Assembly (NCBI RefSeq): GCF_004011885.1
Contig: NZ_SBEF01000015.1
Span: 1-64,000, forward strand
DNA from: Serratia microhaemolytica
GTDB taxonomy: Bacteria > Pseudomonadota > Gammaproteobacteria > Enterobacterales > Enterobacteriaceae
Reading direction: 5' to 3'
Length of the DNA: 64,000 nucleotides
The notes beneath the pieces are model-generated. The model made no database searches. It saw only the letters and a program-made list of their open reading frames with translations, and was not told the DNA's origin. Below, one piece after another: positions 20,171 through 29,938 of this stretch. Within the stretch, counting starts at the first letter, position 1, and each line of letters opens with the position of its first letter. A program made the position numbers and the translations under genes.

Positions 20171-20199
20171 CTGCGGGTATTTGTTATCATTACCCGCAG
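20171..20199. terminator. 9-bp dyad after secF, possible terminator
   Basis: CTGCGGGTA (20171-20179) pairs perfectly with TACCCGCAG (20191-20199) around 11 nt. It lies 55 nt past secF and 80 nt before nrdR. No T run follows, so it may slow or punctuate transcription between the two operons rather than stop it fully. Confidence 0.4.
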
Positions 20200-20279
20200 A
20201 TAACTCCGCTCATCGCTTTGTTGTTGCGCTACTTCAGGTTAAACTCTCTTACCGGTAACAATATCTATCAGGATCTCCT

Positions 20280-20729
20280 ATGCATTGCCCCTTTTGTGCT
20301 GCTGTTGATACTAAAGTGATCGATTCGCGCCTGGTAGGTGACGGCTCGCAAGTTCGCCGCCGCCGTCAATGCCTGGTGTGCCATGAACGCTTCACCACCT
20401 TTGAAGTAGCCGAACTCGTGATGCCGCATGTGATTAAAAGTGATGGAGTACGTGAACCGTTTAATGAAGACAAACTACGGCGCGGGATGCTGAAAGCGTT
20501 GGAAAAACGGCCTGTTAGCTCTGATGATGTAGAAAATGCCATCCATCATCTCAAGTCCGAACTGCGTGCCACCGGAGAACGTGAAGTCAGCACCCAGATC
20601 ATCGGTGAACTGGTGATGAATGCGTTAAAAAAACTGGATAAGGTTGCTTATATCCGCTTTGCTTCGGTTTACCGCAGCTTTGAAGATATTCGTGAATTTG
20701 GCGAAGAGATCGCCCGGCTGCAAGATTAG
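20280..20729 (+). CDS. nrdR: transcriptional repressor NrdR
   Basis: The 149-residue protein has the N-terminal zinc ribbon (CPFC at residues 3-6 and CLVC near residue 31) and the ATP-cone domain with [14 protein letters not shown]. It senses dATP/ATP and represses ribonucleotide reductase genes. It is the first gene of nrdR-ribD-ribH-nusB-thiL-pgpA. Confidence 0.96.
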   Translation: MHCPFCAAVDTKVIDSRLVGDGSQVRRRRQCLVCHERFTTFEVAELVMPHVIKSDGVREPFNEDKLRRGMLKALEKRPVSSDDVENAIHHLKSELRATGEREVSTQIIGELVMNALKKLDKVAYIRFASVYRSFEDIREFGEEIARLQD

Positions 20730-20752
20730 TGCAACCGTCAAAAGGCACAAAC

Positions 20753-21886
20753 ATGAGCAATGATGACCTCTATATGGCACGTGCGCTAGAGCTGGCGCGT
20801 CGGGGCCGTTTTACCACCGCACCAAATCCAAATGTCGGTTGTGTGATTGTACAGAATGGGCAGATCGTCGGAGAAGGCTACCACCAGCGGGCTGGTGAAC
20901 CTCATGCAGAGGTGTACGCCTTAGCGATGGCAGGTGTACAGGCACGCGGCGCTACTGCTTACGTCACCCTAGAGCCATGCAGCCACCATGGCCGCACCCC
21001 CCCCTGTGCCGATGCACTCATCTCTGCTGGCATCAGTCGTGTTGTCGTCGCGATGTCAGATCCTAACCCGCTGGTCGCTGGTCGTGGGCTAAAAAGACTG
21101 CAACAAGCTGGCATCATGGTACGTCAAGGCGTGATGACCCGCGAAGCTGAGGCGATCAATCGTGGTTTCCTGAAACGCATGCGCCAGGGCTTACCCTACT
21201 TGCAACTGAAATTGGGCGCTTCATTAGACGGGCGTACGGCTATGGCCTCAGGTGAAAGTCAATGGATCACCTCAGTTGAAGCGCGTAGAGATGTTCAATG
21301 TTTTCGCGCAGAGAGTGCTGCTATTGTCAGCACCAGCGCCACCGTACTGGCTGACAACCCAGCATTGACTGTGCGCTGGGATGAACTGAGCGCAGAAATC
21401 CATCAGTGTTATCAACAACAAAACCGTCTGCCAGAAAACGTACGCCAACCGGTACGCGTGATTATCGACAGCCAAAACCGGGTCACTCCTGCACATCGCA
21501 TCACACAACAGCCTGGTCAGACTTGGCTAGTGCGTCAACGCGCAGATGACCAACACTGGCCGGAAACCGTTGAACAGTGGCTATTGCCTGCTCGGCAGCA
21601 CGCAGGGCAACAGGGTATCGATCTCACGGGTTTAATGCAGTGCCTGGCTGAGCGCCAAATCAATAGTGTCTGGGTCGAAGCGGGTGCTCACTTGGCAGGC
21701 GCACTGCTACAGGCAAAACTGGTTGATGAGTTGATCCTCTACCTGGCACCTAAATTATTGGGTGATAATGCGCGTGGTTTATGCCAGTTAGTCGGCTTGG
21801 AGCGGTTGGCTGATGCCCCTGAATTGCAGTTACAAGAAGTACGGCAAGTAGGTACAGATTTGCGCCTACGCCTGACCTTACGCTAG
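20753..21886 (+). CDS. ribD: riboflavin biosynthesis deaminase/reductase RibD
   Basis: The 377-residue bifunctional protein has a CMP/dCMP-type deaminase domain (residues 1-145; zinc motifs HAEVYAL and PCSHHGRTPPCADAL) and a C-terminal reductase domain with LGASLDGRTA. It carries out the second and third steps of riboflavin synthesis. ATG 20753 with AAAGG upstream is chosen; a GTG at 20729 would touch the nrdR stop. The RTPPC codons contain a run of eight C. Confidence 0.95.
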   Translation: MSNDDLYMARALELARRGRFTTAPNPNVGCVIVQNGQIVGEGYHQRAGEPHAEVYALAMAGVQARGATAYVTLEPCSHHGRTPPCADALISAGISRVVVAMSDPNPLVAGRGLKRLQQAGIMVRQGVMTREAEAINRGFLKRMRQGLPYLQLKLGASLDGRTAMASGESQWITSVEARRDVQCFRAESAAIVSTSATVLADNPALTVRWDELSAEIHQCYQQQNRLPENVRQPVRVIIDSQNRVTPAHRITQQPGQTWLVRQRADDQHWPETVEQWLLPARQHAGQQGIDLTGLMQCLAERQINSVWVEAGAHLAGALLQAKLVDELILYLAPKLLGDNARGLCQLVGLERLADAPELQLQEVRQVGTDLRLRLTLR

Positions 21887-22049
21887 CCACTCGACGCTAT
21901 CCAGCTCATTTTGTAAAACCGCCGCGCAGCACGATAAAGAGTGTGGTAGAATCCGCCACCCGCACCGCGTTGTGCTACCCAATCACAATGTTGAACCGTT
22001 GAATTGAAGTGTGAAACCTGACTGTTGAACCCATTTTTAAGGAGAGTCA

Positions 22050-22520
22050 ATGAAAGTTATCGAAGGCGTTGTTGCTGCTCCCAATGCTCGTGTGGCAATC
22101 ACTATTGCACGCTTTAACAGCTTCATCAACGACAGCCTGCTACAGGGCGCTGTTGATGCGCTCAAACGTATTGGTCAAGTTGCTGATGACAACATTACTG
22201 TAGTTTGGGTGCCGGGTGCCTATGAACTGCCACTCACCGCCCGTGTACTGGCCAACAGTGGTAACTATGATGCGGTGATTGCATTGGGTACCGTGATCCG
22301 TGGCGGTACCGCACATTTTGAATATGTTGCCGGTGAAGCGAGTTCTGGTTTGGGTCATGTTGCGCTGGATTGCCAGATCCCGGTCACATTTGGTGTACTC
22401 ACTACCGAGAACATTGAGCAAGCGATCGAACGCGCTGGAACCAAAGCAGGTAATAAAGGTGCTGAAGCTGCACTGACTGCACTGGAAATGATCAATGTTA
22501 TCAAAGCAATTAATGCCTGA
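22050..22520 (+). CDS. ribH: 6,7-dimethyl-8-ribityllumazine synthase
   Basis: The 156-residue protein has the lumazine synthase motifs [31 protein letters not shown] and the GNKGAEAA segment. It condenses the ribityl pyrimidine from RibD chemistry with dihydroxybutanone phosphate and assembles as a 60-mer. A good SD (AAGGAGAG) precedes it. The 163-bp gap after ribD is longer than others in the operon and may hold an extra promoter. Confidence 0.96.
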   Translation: MKVIEGVVAAPNARVAITIARFNSFINDSLLQGAVDALKRIGQVADDNITVVWVPGAYELPLTARVLANSGNYDAVIALGTVIRGGTAHFEYVAGEASSGLGHVALDCQIPVTFGVLTTENIEQAIERAGTKAGNKGAEAALTALEMINVIKAINA

Positions 22521-22541
22521 ATTTAGTTTAAGGGGAACGTT

Positions 22542-22958
22542 GTGAAACCTTCTGCTCGTCGTCGTGCGCGTGAATGCGCAGTTCAAGCGCTCTACTCTTG
22601 GCAAGTGTCGCACAATGACATTGCTGATATTGAACATCAATTTTTGACTGAGCAGGATGTCAAAGGTGCCGACATTACCTATTTTCGTGAACTGCTATCT
22701 GGGGTGGCAACCCATGCAACCCTACTCGATAGCCTAATGACTCCTTATCTGTCACGTCAGTTGGAGGAGCTTGGGCCTGTAGAACGCGCGGTGCTGCGTC
22801 TCGCGTTATATGAACTGAAGATGCGAGAAGATGTGCCCTATAAAGTCGCAATTAACGAGGCGATCGAACTGGCAAAAATCTTCGGTGCTGAGGATAGCCA
22901 TAAGTTTGTTAATGGTGTGCTGGATAAAGCGGCCCCAACTATTCGCCAGAAAAGATAA
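22542..22958 (+). CDS. nusB: transcription antitermination factor NusB
   Basis: The 138-residue protein starts with GTG and reads [21 protein letters not shown], the NusB N terminus, with [16 protein letters not shown] in the C-terminal half. With NusE/S10 it binds boxA RNA and promotes readthrough of rRNA operons. It lies 21 bp after ribH, the usual ribH-nusB pair. Confidence 0.96.
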   Translation: MKPSARRRARECAVQALYSWQVSHNDIADIEHQFLTEQDVKGADITYFRELLSGVATHATLLDSLMTPYLSRQLEELGPVERAVLRLALYELKMREDVPYKVAINEAIELAKIFGAEDSHKFVNGVLDKAAPTIRQKR

Positions 22959-22993
22959 TCTGCCATCAGCCTCTATATTGTTGGAAAAGCAGC

Positions 22994-23983
22994 ATGAGTT
23001 GTGGTGAATTTGAGTTAATCGCCCGTTATTTTAACCGAAGCTCCGTTGTACGCCGCGATGTGCAACTCGGTATCGGTGATGATTGCGCACTGTTGGCACC
23101 CAAAGAGAATCAGCTTCTGGCAATCAGCACCGATACCCTAGTTGCTGGTGTTCACTTCCTGCCTGATATCGATCCGGCAGATCTTGGTTACAAGGCATTA
23201 GCGGTTAACCTAAGTGATCTAGCCGCAATGGGGGCTGATCCTGCTTGGCTCAGCCTAGCATTAACACTGCCGCATGTTGATACTGCCTGGCTACAAGCAT
23301 TTAGCGATGCGCTGTTTCAACCAATAAGTTACTACGGAATGCAACTGATTGGTGGTGACACTACCCGTGGGCCATTGAGCCTAACACTGACTATTCACGG
23401 ATGGGTTCCGGCTGGACGGGCGTTAAAACGCAGCGGTGCCAAACCGGGTGACTGGATCTACGTCACTGGCACATTGGGCGATAGCGCTGCCGGTTTGGCA
23501 ATTTTGCAGCAACGTCTCACTGTCAACCAACAAGCCGATCGTGATTATCTTGTCACCCGTCACCTACGGCCAACACCACGTATCCTGCATGGTCAAGCGC
23601 TGCGTAATTTGGCCAGCTCCGCTATCGATCTCTCCGACGGTGTGATCTCTGATCTGCAACATATACTGAAAGCCTCAGCCTGTGGCGCGCGTATTGCTCT
23701 CAACGCACTGCCACTCTCGCCTGCACTGCGTCGTCATGTCGATAGCGAACAGGCGTTGCGCTGGGCATTGAGTGGTGGTGAAGATTATGAACTCTGCTTT
23801 ACCGTGCCAGAGATCAATCGCGGTGCTCTTGAAGTCGCACTAGGACATCTTGGCGCTGAGTACACCTGCATAGGTCAGATTGCTGCTGCCTCTGAAGGGG
23901 TAAAATTCTACCGCGATGGGCGCGAAGTCACACCTATCTGGCAGGGCTACGATCACTTTAATAGCGATGACACAACACCATGA
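22994..23983 (+). CDS. thiL: thiamine-monophosphate kinase
   Basis: The 329-residue protein has the ThiL/PurM-like metal motifs [29 protein letters not shown] and GGEDYELCF. It phosphorylates thiamine phosphate to the active diphosphate. It follows nusB by 35 bp and overlaps pgpA by 4 bp (ATGA). E. coli ThiL has 325 residues. Confidence 0.95.
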   Translation: MSCGEFELIARYFNRSSVVRRDVQLGIGDDCALLAPKENQLLAISTDTLVAGVHFLPDIDPADLGYKALAVNLSDLAAMGADPAWLSLALTLPHVDTAWLQAFSDALFQPISYYGMQLIGGDTTRGPLSLTLTIHGWVPAGRALKRSGAKPGDWIYVTGTLGDSAAGLAILQQRLTVNQQADRDYLVTRHLRPTPRILHGQALRNLASSAIDLSDGVISDLQHILKASACGARIALNALPLSPALRRHVDSEQALRWALSGGEDYELCFTVPEINRGALEVALGHLGAEYTCIGQIAAASEGVKFYRDGREVTPIWQGYDHFNSDDTTP

Positions 23984-24501
23984 AAGATGTAGCAAAAGCG
24001 CGTTTGCACCTCAGTAATCCAACACATCTGCTGGCGACCGGTTTTGGCAGTGGCCTGTCACCGATCATGCCGGGTACTGCTGGCTCGATCGCTGCTCTTC
24101 CGGTTTGGTGGTTATTGATTCAGTTTCCATGGCCATATTACTTGCTGCTGCTGCTACTGAGCTGCATTATCGGTATCTATCTGTGCCAAAAAACCGCCGA
24201 TGACATGCAAGTGCATGATCATGGTAGTATCGTTTGGGATGAATTTGTTGGAATGTGGATCACGCTGTTGGCGTTACCACTCTATAACTGGCAATGGATC
24301 GCTGCTGGTTTTCTGCTCTTTCGGCTGCTTGATATTTATAAACCCTGGCCTATCCGCTGGTTCGATCGCAAATTGCACAATGGGTTAGGGATTATGATCG
24401 ACGATGTACTGGCAGGTATGCTCGCGGCGGCGATCCTTTATGGTGTTGCTTACTGGCTCGGACACCCAGTACCAATGTTGTTTGCTGGATCGCTTGGTTA
24501 G
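23980..24501 (+). CDS. pgpA: phosphatidylglycerophosphatase A
   Basis: The 173-residue membrane protein has the PgpA signatures [25 protein letters not shown] and [10 protein letters not shown] and three to four membrane helices. It dephosphorylates PGP to phosphatidylglycerol in the inner membrane. It is the last gene of the nrdR-pgpA run and is coupled to thiL by a 4-bp overlap. Confidence 0.95.
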   Translation: MKDVAKARLHLSNPTHLLATGFGSGLSPIMPGTAGSIAALPVWWLLIQFPWPYYLLLLLLSCIIGIYLCQKTADDMQVHDHGSIVWDEFVGMWITLLALPLYNWQWIAAGFLLFRLLDIYKPWPIRWFDRKLHNGLGIMIDDVLAGMLAAAILYGVAYWLGHPVPMLFAGSLG

Positions 24502-24586
24502 CCTCCTCTGTTGGTAAACAAACAGTTAGCCCACTTCTAGCGGACAGTATTCCGTGTCAGAGCAAACCTGTATTGCAGTAGTGAGA

Positions 24587-24622
24587 TGTGAACCAGACAT
24601 CGGCTAGCCACGCTGGTTCACA
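24587..24622. repeat. 10-bp inverted repeat
   Basis: TGTGAACCAG (24587-24596) and CTGGTTCACA (24613-24622) are perfect complements around a 16-nt loop that contains the small palindrome GGCTAGCC. No T run follows, so it is not a classical terminator. Confidence 0.45.
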
Positions 24623-24827
24623 TACTTGCTGCCTAAGAGGGGTCACACCCAGTTTAACCACCCATTCCTGTTACATTAATAAAAATACTGATTAAACAAC
24701 AGATTATAACACTGCACAGAAACCGCAGTGTACGGCTAGCAGGTGACGATGTTGAACATAGCCGATCTCCATCTCCATTACAGCAGCAGTGGCACAGAAC
24801 CAGTTAAAAGGATCGGAAAATCAAACC

Positions 24828-24861
24828 TATCAAGCTAAATTCACCATCTATTAGCTTGATA
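24828..24861 (-). terminator. terminator of the MFS gene
   Basis: An 11-bp perfect stem (TATCAAGCTAA 24828-24838, TTAGCTTGATA 24851-24861) begins 9 bp past the MFS stop. On the minus strand it is followed by GGTTTGATTTT. The stem is AT-rich but long. Confidence 0.6.
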
Positions 24862-24869
24862 GCTGAAGG

Positions 24870-26012
24870 CTAGTGTGCTTTACGCAATAGCAAAACGGCT
24901 AATAACCATTCAACGATAGCGATGAATATTAACAGGCTTAACGCATATTGATAGTTAGCGTTGGCTATGGTAACAGCAAACAGGTAGGGGAAGGCATAAA
25001 CGCCGATAAAATAACATAAACTGAATAGCGTTAGGTTATTCTTTCTATCATTTTCTGTGGTTGCCTGGCTCACTGAAGCACTCTGAATTAATGGATAGAC
25101 CAACCCATATGACAGCCCAAGCAGTGCGGAGGGGATTAGATAAAAAACATTCCCGTTAACAAAATTCATAAGCGCTATCGCCAGCGCCATGATCGCTAGC
25201 AGTAACACCATCATTAGCTCTTTAGCAAATGCGTTCACTAGCTTGGTCAATGTCAACCTTGCTACGATCACAGAAACCGTGTAGGCGATATAAAAATAGG
25301 AAAAGTCCAGATTTCTGGCATCAGCAATTAATGACTGAAAATTCATCATCGAACTAAAAATACAGGCGCCTAGGAATACCATTATCATCGGTGTAACCGC
25401 TTTGGTCGTCACCACCGTTTTCAATGACAAATGCGTGTTCGCGGCATGATGTGGCGTAGCTGATGCCGGTGCACGACAGAAGCAAAATGTCAAACCAGCC
25501 AATAATGCTGACAGCAATGCCGCACTATAGCTAGTCACGATAGAAAAACCATAACTCATTGAAAATTTAACCAATACAGGTGATAAACCAGCACCTAACA
25601 TATTAAATGCTGAAATATAAGAAAAGTTATTTGTTCTATTTTGATCATTACTCAACTGTGAAATGATAATCGGGCCTAGGGTATAGACCACTCCCCAACC
25701 AACACCAAACAACACGCCAGCGAGATAGTATGAAAAGGTGTTGCCGTAAAGCACTAACATGATCGCGAGTGCATAAATAAAGCATCCACCACTGATTAAT
25801 TTCTGATTAGAAACATATTGATATAGTCTGGGCAACAGCGCAATCGCAGGAAAAACACCTAACACCCCCATAGCAATGATCTTGCCAGAAAAAGAGACTG
25901 GCATTGATAAGTGCTGAGTAAAAAAGAGCGGAATAGTTAGCAGTACACCATAAGCAAAAGAGATTAAAAAAGAGCTGAAAAAAACCAGATTTATTTTATT
26001 TACACCTTTCAT
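24870..26012 (-). CDS. major facilitator superfamily transporter
   Basis: The 380-residue protein is strongly hydrophobic with about twelve predicted membrane helices and a central hydrophilic loop near residue 185, the MFS layout. I do not recognise the subfamily or substrate. The segment LLGLSYGLVYPLIQSASVS resembles the helix 8-9 region of MFS sugar or drug exporters. The start has GGGGA 6 nt upstream. It stands alone between the pgpA and cys operons, with AT-rich flanks, so acquisition or relocation is plausible. Confidence 0.8.
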   Translation of the reverse strand: MKGVNKINLVFFSSFLISFAYGVLLTIPLFFTQHLSMPVSFSGKIIAMGVLGVFPAIALLPRLYQYVSNQKLISGGCFIYALAIMLVLYGNTFSYYLAGVLFGVGWGVVYTLGPIIISQLSNDQNRTNNFSYISAFNMLGAGLSPVLVKFSMSYGFSIVTSYSAALLSALLAGLTFCFCRAPASATPHHAANTHLSLKTVVTTKAVTPMIMVFLGACIFSSMMNFQSLIADARNLDFSYFYIAYTVSVIVARLTLTKLVNAFAKELMMVLLLAIMALAIALMNFVNGNVFYLIPSALLGLSYGLVYPLIQSASVSQATTENDRKNNLTLFSLCYFIGVYAFPYLFAVTIANANYQYALSLLIFIAIVEWLLAVLLLRKAH

Positions 26013-26206
26013 TCCTTATCCCCTGTAGAAATGACTAAAGCTAATTTCAATATTTTCAATTTGTTATTTTTAATATTAATCAAAATGAAGTCTAACTCTT
26101 ATTTCAGTCGGTATAATCGGCAGCAAAAGATGGACACAGCTCGTGTGCTGAGATCAGCGCGTACACGCAGTATGTCAGCAGTTCATACGCTGCCTAGAGG
26201 TGCCTG

Positions 26207-27097
26207 CTAGCCAAAGACCCCAGTAGAGAGGTAACGATCACCACGATCACAGATAATTGCGACGATACGACTGCCAGGATTATCGGCTGCAAGACGCAAT
26301 GCACCACTGACCGCTCCACCAGAACTAACACCACAAAAGATCCCTTCTCGCTGAGCCAGTTGACGCATCGTCTGTTCGGCCGCCTGTTGACTGATATCCA
26401 ACAGTTGATCCACCAGTTCAGGTCGATAAATTCCAGGCAGGTACGCTGCGGGCCAACGACGAATGCCAGGAATTGAGCTGCCTTCTGCCGGTTGTAGCCC
26501 GATGATCTGGATCTGTGGTTTCTGCTGCTTCAGATAAGCACCAACCCCAGTAATAGTGCCGGTGGTTCCCATGCAGGAGACAAAGTGAGTCAAGTTACCT
26601 GCTGTTTGCTGCCAGATTTCAGGGCCTGTACTGGTGAAGTGAGCGTAAGGATTATCTTGGTTATTAAATTGATCCAGCACCCACCCTTGCCCTTGCTGCT
26701 GCATCGTTTGCGCCAGATCACGCGCACCCTCCATCCCCAGCTCACTACTTACCAGTATCAACTCAGCACCGTAGGCTCGCATCGCTGCTTGACGCTCTAA
26801 GCTCATGTTCTCCGGCATCAGCAATTTTAAACGGTAGCCTTTAACCGCACAGATCATTGCCAGTGCAATGCCCGTATTCCCGCTGGTTGCCTCGATCAGG
26901 CTGTCGCCTGGCTTGATCTCTCCTCGGCGTTCAGCCTGCTGGATCATCGCGAGCGCCGCACGATCTTTGACCGAACCTGCAGGGTTATTTCCCTCCAGTT
27001 TTAACCAGATCTCACTGTCTAGCCCCTCGGTGAGCCGCTGCAACTTAACCAGTGGGGTATTGCCTATACACTGCTCCAATATTGTCACGCTAGTCAT
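26207..27097 (-). CDS. cysM: cysteine synthase B (O-acetylserine sulfhydrylase)
   Basis: The 296-residue PLP enzyme has the pyridoxal lysine in NPAGSVKDRAAL, the phosphate loop TSGNTGIA, and GSSIPGIRRWP, which separates CysM from CysK. It makes cysteine from O-acetylserine and sulfide, or S-sulfocysteine from thiosulfate. ATG 27097 has AGGAG upstream and fits the family N terminus; the frame continues to 27133. The C terminus lacks about ten residues of E. coli CysM. Last gene of cysPTWAM. Confidence 0.95.
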   Translation of the reverse strand: MTSVTILEQCIGNTPLVKLQRLTEGLDSEIWLKLEGNNPAGSVKDRAALAMIQQAERRGEIKPGDSLIEATSGNTGIALAMICAVKGYRLKLLMPENMSLERQAAMRAYGAELILVSSELGMEGARDLAQTMQQQGQGWVLDQFNNQDNPYAHFTSTGPEIWQQTAGNLTHFVSCMGTTGTITGVGAYLKQQKPQIQIIGLQPAEGSSIPGIRRWPAAYLPGIYRPELVDQLLDISQQAAEQTMRQLAQREGIFCGVSSGGAVSGALRLAADNPGSRIVAIICDRGDRYLSTGVFG

Positions 27098-27150
27098 CTC
27101 TCCTGTTGTCACTACCGCAAATTTGTCCGTCACGAGCTGATCGTTACAAC

Positions 27151-28239
27151 CTAAGCGCTCTTCGCCAGTGCTATCGGCTGTAACTGTTGTTCACCGGCAT
27201 AGAGCCGTGCATTGCAAGCACCGACATAGTAGCGACCAGCACGAACAGGCACTGGCTGTGTTGTTGGTAAGATAACGCTAAGTGGTGCCTGATGCCAACC
27301 TATTGGCTGCACAGTTAACTGCCAAAAATGACCATGCGGGTTAACTTCGATCACTTGTACCGGTAATGGGCAACGAGGGCTCGCGTCACTACTCAACGCC
27401 ATCTCCCAAGGACGTAGAAACAGCTCTACGACACCTTGATATAACAGCGGCTGTGCCAAAGGCCACTGGTAGCCACCAACGAACAGTTGCGTGCCTCGGA
27501 CCTCACCACTGAACTGGTTCACTTCACCAATAAATTCCAACACAAAACGGCTAGCAGGCTGATCAATGATCTCGCTGGGTGTGCCCACTTGTTCAATGTT
27601 ACCTTGGCTCATTACCACCACGCGATCTGCCACCTCTAATGCCTCTTCTTGATCGTGGGTCACAAACACGCTGGTAAATTTCAGCTCTTCATGCAGTTGA
27701 CGCAACCAGCGCCGCAACTCTTTGCGGACTTGAGCATCCAAGGCTCCGAATGGCTCATCAAGCAACAGAATTTGTGGCTCCACGGCTAATGCCCGCGCCA
27801 GCGCGACCCGCTGTCTCTGCCCACCTGAGAGCTGTGCCGGGTAGCGATTGGCAAAATGGCGCAACTGCACCATATCGAGTAGCTGAGTCACTTTCTGTTT
27901 GATCGCGGCGGCTGTCGGTCGCTGGCGACGTGGCAACACCGTCAAGCCAAAGGCAACGTTGTCAAATACGCTCATATGACGAAATAGCGCATAGTGTTGG
28001 AATACGAAACCGACCTGCCGATCTCGTGGGTGCAGTCCACTCACATCAACACCATGGAATGCCAGGCTACCACGGCTCTGCTGCTCTAGCCCGGCAATGA
28101 TGCGCAGTAACGTGGTTTTACCCGATCCAGAGGGGCCTAACAGCGCTACCATTTCACCCGAGCAGATGTTCAACGAGATATCATGCAGCACTTGGCTACG
28201 TCCAAAGAATTTGTTGATACGGTTAATCTCGATACTCAT
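27151..28239 (-). CDS. cysA: sulfate/thiosulfate ABC transporter ATP-binding protein
   Basis: The 362-residue ATPase has Walker [10 protein letters not shown], signature [16 protein letters not shown], Walker [13 protein letters not shown] and the switch histidine in [10 protein letters not shown], followed by a C-terminal regulatory (TOBE-like) domain. It powers sulfate and thiosulfate import through CysT/CysW. It overlaps cysW by 4 bp (ATGA). Confidence 0.96.
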   Translation of the reverse strand: MSIEINRINKFFGRSQVLHDISLNICSGEMVALLGPSGSGKTTLLRIIAGLEQQSRGSLAFHGVDVSGLHPRDRQVGFVFQHYALFRHMSVFDNVAFGLTVLPRRQRPTAAAIKQKVTQLLDMVQLRHFANRYPAQLSGGQRQRVALARALAVEPQILLLDEPFGALDAQVRKELRRWLRQLHEELKFTSVFVTHDQEEALEVADRVVVMSQGNIEQVGTPSEIIDQPASRFVLEFIGEVNQFSGEVRGTQLFVGGYQWPLAQPLLYQGVVELFLRPWEMALSSDASPRCPLPVQVIEVNPHGHFWQLTVQPIGWHQAPLSVILPTTQPVPVRAGRYYVGACNARLYAGEQQLQPIALAKSA

Positions 28240-29105
28240 TGCTGTTCCTCCGCTTCACGATATGACTGCTGGCGCTCGAGACGCCACTGTAATGCACTTT
28301 TTAACAACAGGGTTGCAATAGCCAGTAGTGTTAATAATGTGGCAGCAGTGAAAGCGCCAACGTTGTTGTAGTCTTGATGCAGCAGTTCAATCTGTAGCGG
28401 TAAGGTGTAAGTTTCGCCACGGATAGCACCAGAGACTACCGATACCGCACCAAACTCACCGATCGCTCGTGCATTGGTCAGTACCACTCCATATAGCAAT
28501 GCCCAGCGGATATTTGGCAAAGTGACACGCCAAAACATCTGCCAGCCAGAAGCCCCTAGCAGCACCGCAGCCTCATCTTCCTGACTACCTTGGCTCATCA
28601 TCAATGGCACCAGTTCGCGTACCACAAATGGGCAAGTGACAAAGAGGGTGACCAATACCATACCAGGCCAAGAGAACATCAATTGCAGGTTATGGCTCTC
28701 CAACCAGCCGCCTAGCGGGCCATTACTACCGTAAAACAGCAGATAAAGCAGCCCTGCAACCACCGGAGAAACGGCAAATGGGATATCAAACAGTGTTAAT
28801 AGCAGTTGGCGGCCAGGAAAATTAAAGCGCGTCACTAACCAAGCCAGTAAGGTGCCAAATAGCAGATTGACCGGTACTGTAATCAGTGCCATCAGCAAGG
28901 TTAACCAGATCGCATGTAACATATCGGGTTCAACCAGATTCTGCCAAACTGCGTTCAGACCCAGTGATAATGCCTGGCTGAAGATCATCACCAGTGGCAC
29001 GACCAGTAGCAGCAGGGTGAATAGCATACCCATGCTGATAAGCAGCCATTTCCCCCAATTTATCGTACCGTTCGCCGGAAGATTAACCTTGCGTATCACT
29101 GTCAT
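28236..29105 (-). CDS. cysW: sulfate/thiosulfate ABC transporter permease CysW
   Basis: The 289-residue protein has six membrane helices and the permease EAA loop [16 protein letters not shown] that docks on CysA. It pairs with CysT. Its ATG overlaps the cysT stop, and the run of eight G at the end of cysT sits where its SD would be. Confidence 0.95.
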   Translation of the reverse strand: MTVIRKVNLPANGTINWGKWLLISMGMLFTLLLLVVPLVMIFSQALSLGLNAVWQNLVEPDMLHAIWLTLLMALITVPVNLLFGTLLAWLVTRFNFPGRQLLLTLFDIPFAVSPVVAGLLYLLFYGSNGPLGGWLESHNLQLMFSWPGMVLVTLFVTCPFVVRELVPLMMSQGSQEDEAAVLLGASGWQMFWRVTLPNIRWALLYGVVLTNARAIGEFGAVSVVSGAIRGETYTLPLQIELLHQDYNNVGAFTAATLLTLLAIATLLLKSALQWRLERQQSYREAEEQQ

Positions 29106-29938
29106 GCTGCCCCCCCCAACCTGCGACCAAAACGGCTCTGCAAGATGTTAATCGCAAACAATAACAACAGCGAGGCTGCCAAGATCACTGAAGCGATAGC
29201 GCTAGCCGCCGGGTAGTCGAACTCTTGTAGGCGAACAAAAATCATCAGCGAAGTGACTTCAGTTTGCCAAGCGATATTTCCCGCAATAAAAATCACTGCG
29301 CCAAATTCACCTAGACTGCGAGTAAAAGAGAGCGCGGTGCCCGCCAGCAGTGCCGGCGCAATTTCCGGTAATATCACGCGATGAAAGGTTTGCCATCTAC
29401 TGGCTCCCAGTGTTTCGGCTGCTTCTTCATACTCTAGTGCTAACTCCTCCAGTACTGGCTGCACTGTTCGCACCACAAACGGAATGCTAGTGAATGCCAT
29501 TGCGACTGCAATTCCCAGCCAGGTGAACGAGACTTTGATATCAAACTGCGCCAACCATTGACCATACCAGCCACTGGTGGAGAACAACCCTGCCAAGGTT
29601 AACCCGGCTACTGCTGTTGGCAGTGCAAATGGCAGGTCGATCAACCCATCCAGCAATGTACGCCCCGGGAATTGATAACGGGTCAGGATCCAGGCCATTA
29701 ACATGCCAAATAGTGCATTGAACAAGCTGGCAACACCAGCAGCGAGCAGTGTCACTTTATAGGCTGCTATTAGCTGTGGATGGCTGATCACTTGCCAATA
29801 TTGTGCCAAGCTCATCTGTGCCAGTTGCATCAGCAATGCACTGAGCGGCAGTAACAGGATCAGACAGGTATAGAGCAGGCTGCAGCCGAGGCTGAGCGTG
29901 AAGCCAGGTAGCACACGTTTACTGGCCGGCTTCACCAT
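29102..29938 (-). CDS. cysT: sulfate/thiosulfate ABC transporter permease CysT (CysU)
   Basis: The 278-residue protein has six membrane helices and the EAA loop EEAAETLGASRWQTFHRV. Its start overlaps the cysP stop by one base and its end overlaps cysW by 4 bp. The last codons, TTG GGG GGG GCA GCA TGA, contain a G8 tract. Confidence 0.95.
   Translation of the reverse strand: MVKPASKRVLPGFTLSLGCSLLYTCLILLLPLSALLMQLAQMSLAQYWQVISHPQLIAAYKVTLLAAGVASLFNALFGMLMAWILTRYQFPGRTLLDGLIDLPFALPTAVAGLTLAGLFSTSGWYGQWLAQFDIKVSFTWLGIAVAMAFTSIPFVVRTVQPVLEELALEYEEAAETLGASRWQTFHRVILPEIAPALLAGTALSFTRSLGEFGAVIFIAGNIAWQTEVTSLMIFVRLQEFDYPAASAIASVILAASLLLLFAINILQSRFGRRLGGAA

Larger units (their letters stand above)
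24502..24869. other. gap between pgpA and the MFS gene
   Basis: No gene is seen in these 368 bp. Two inverted repeats stand out: TGTGAACCAG/CTGGTTCACA (24587-24622) and the terminator-like hairpin 24828-24861. In E. coli the region after pgpA leads to yajO/dxs, so this is a rearrangement boundary. Confidence 0.45.
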
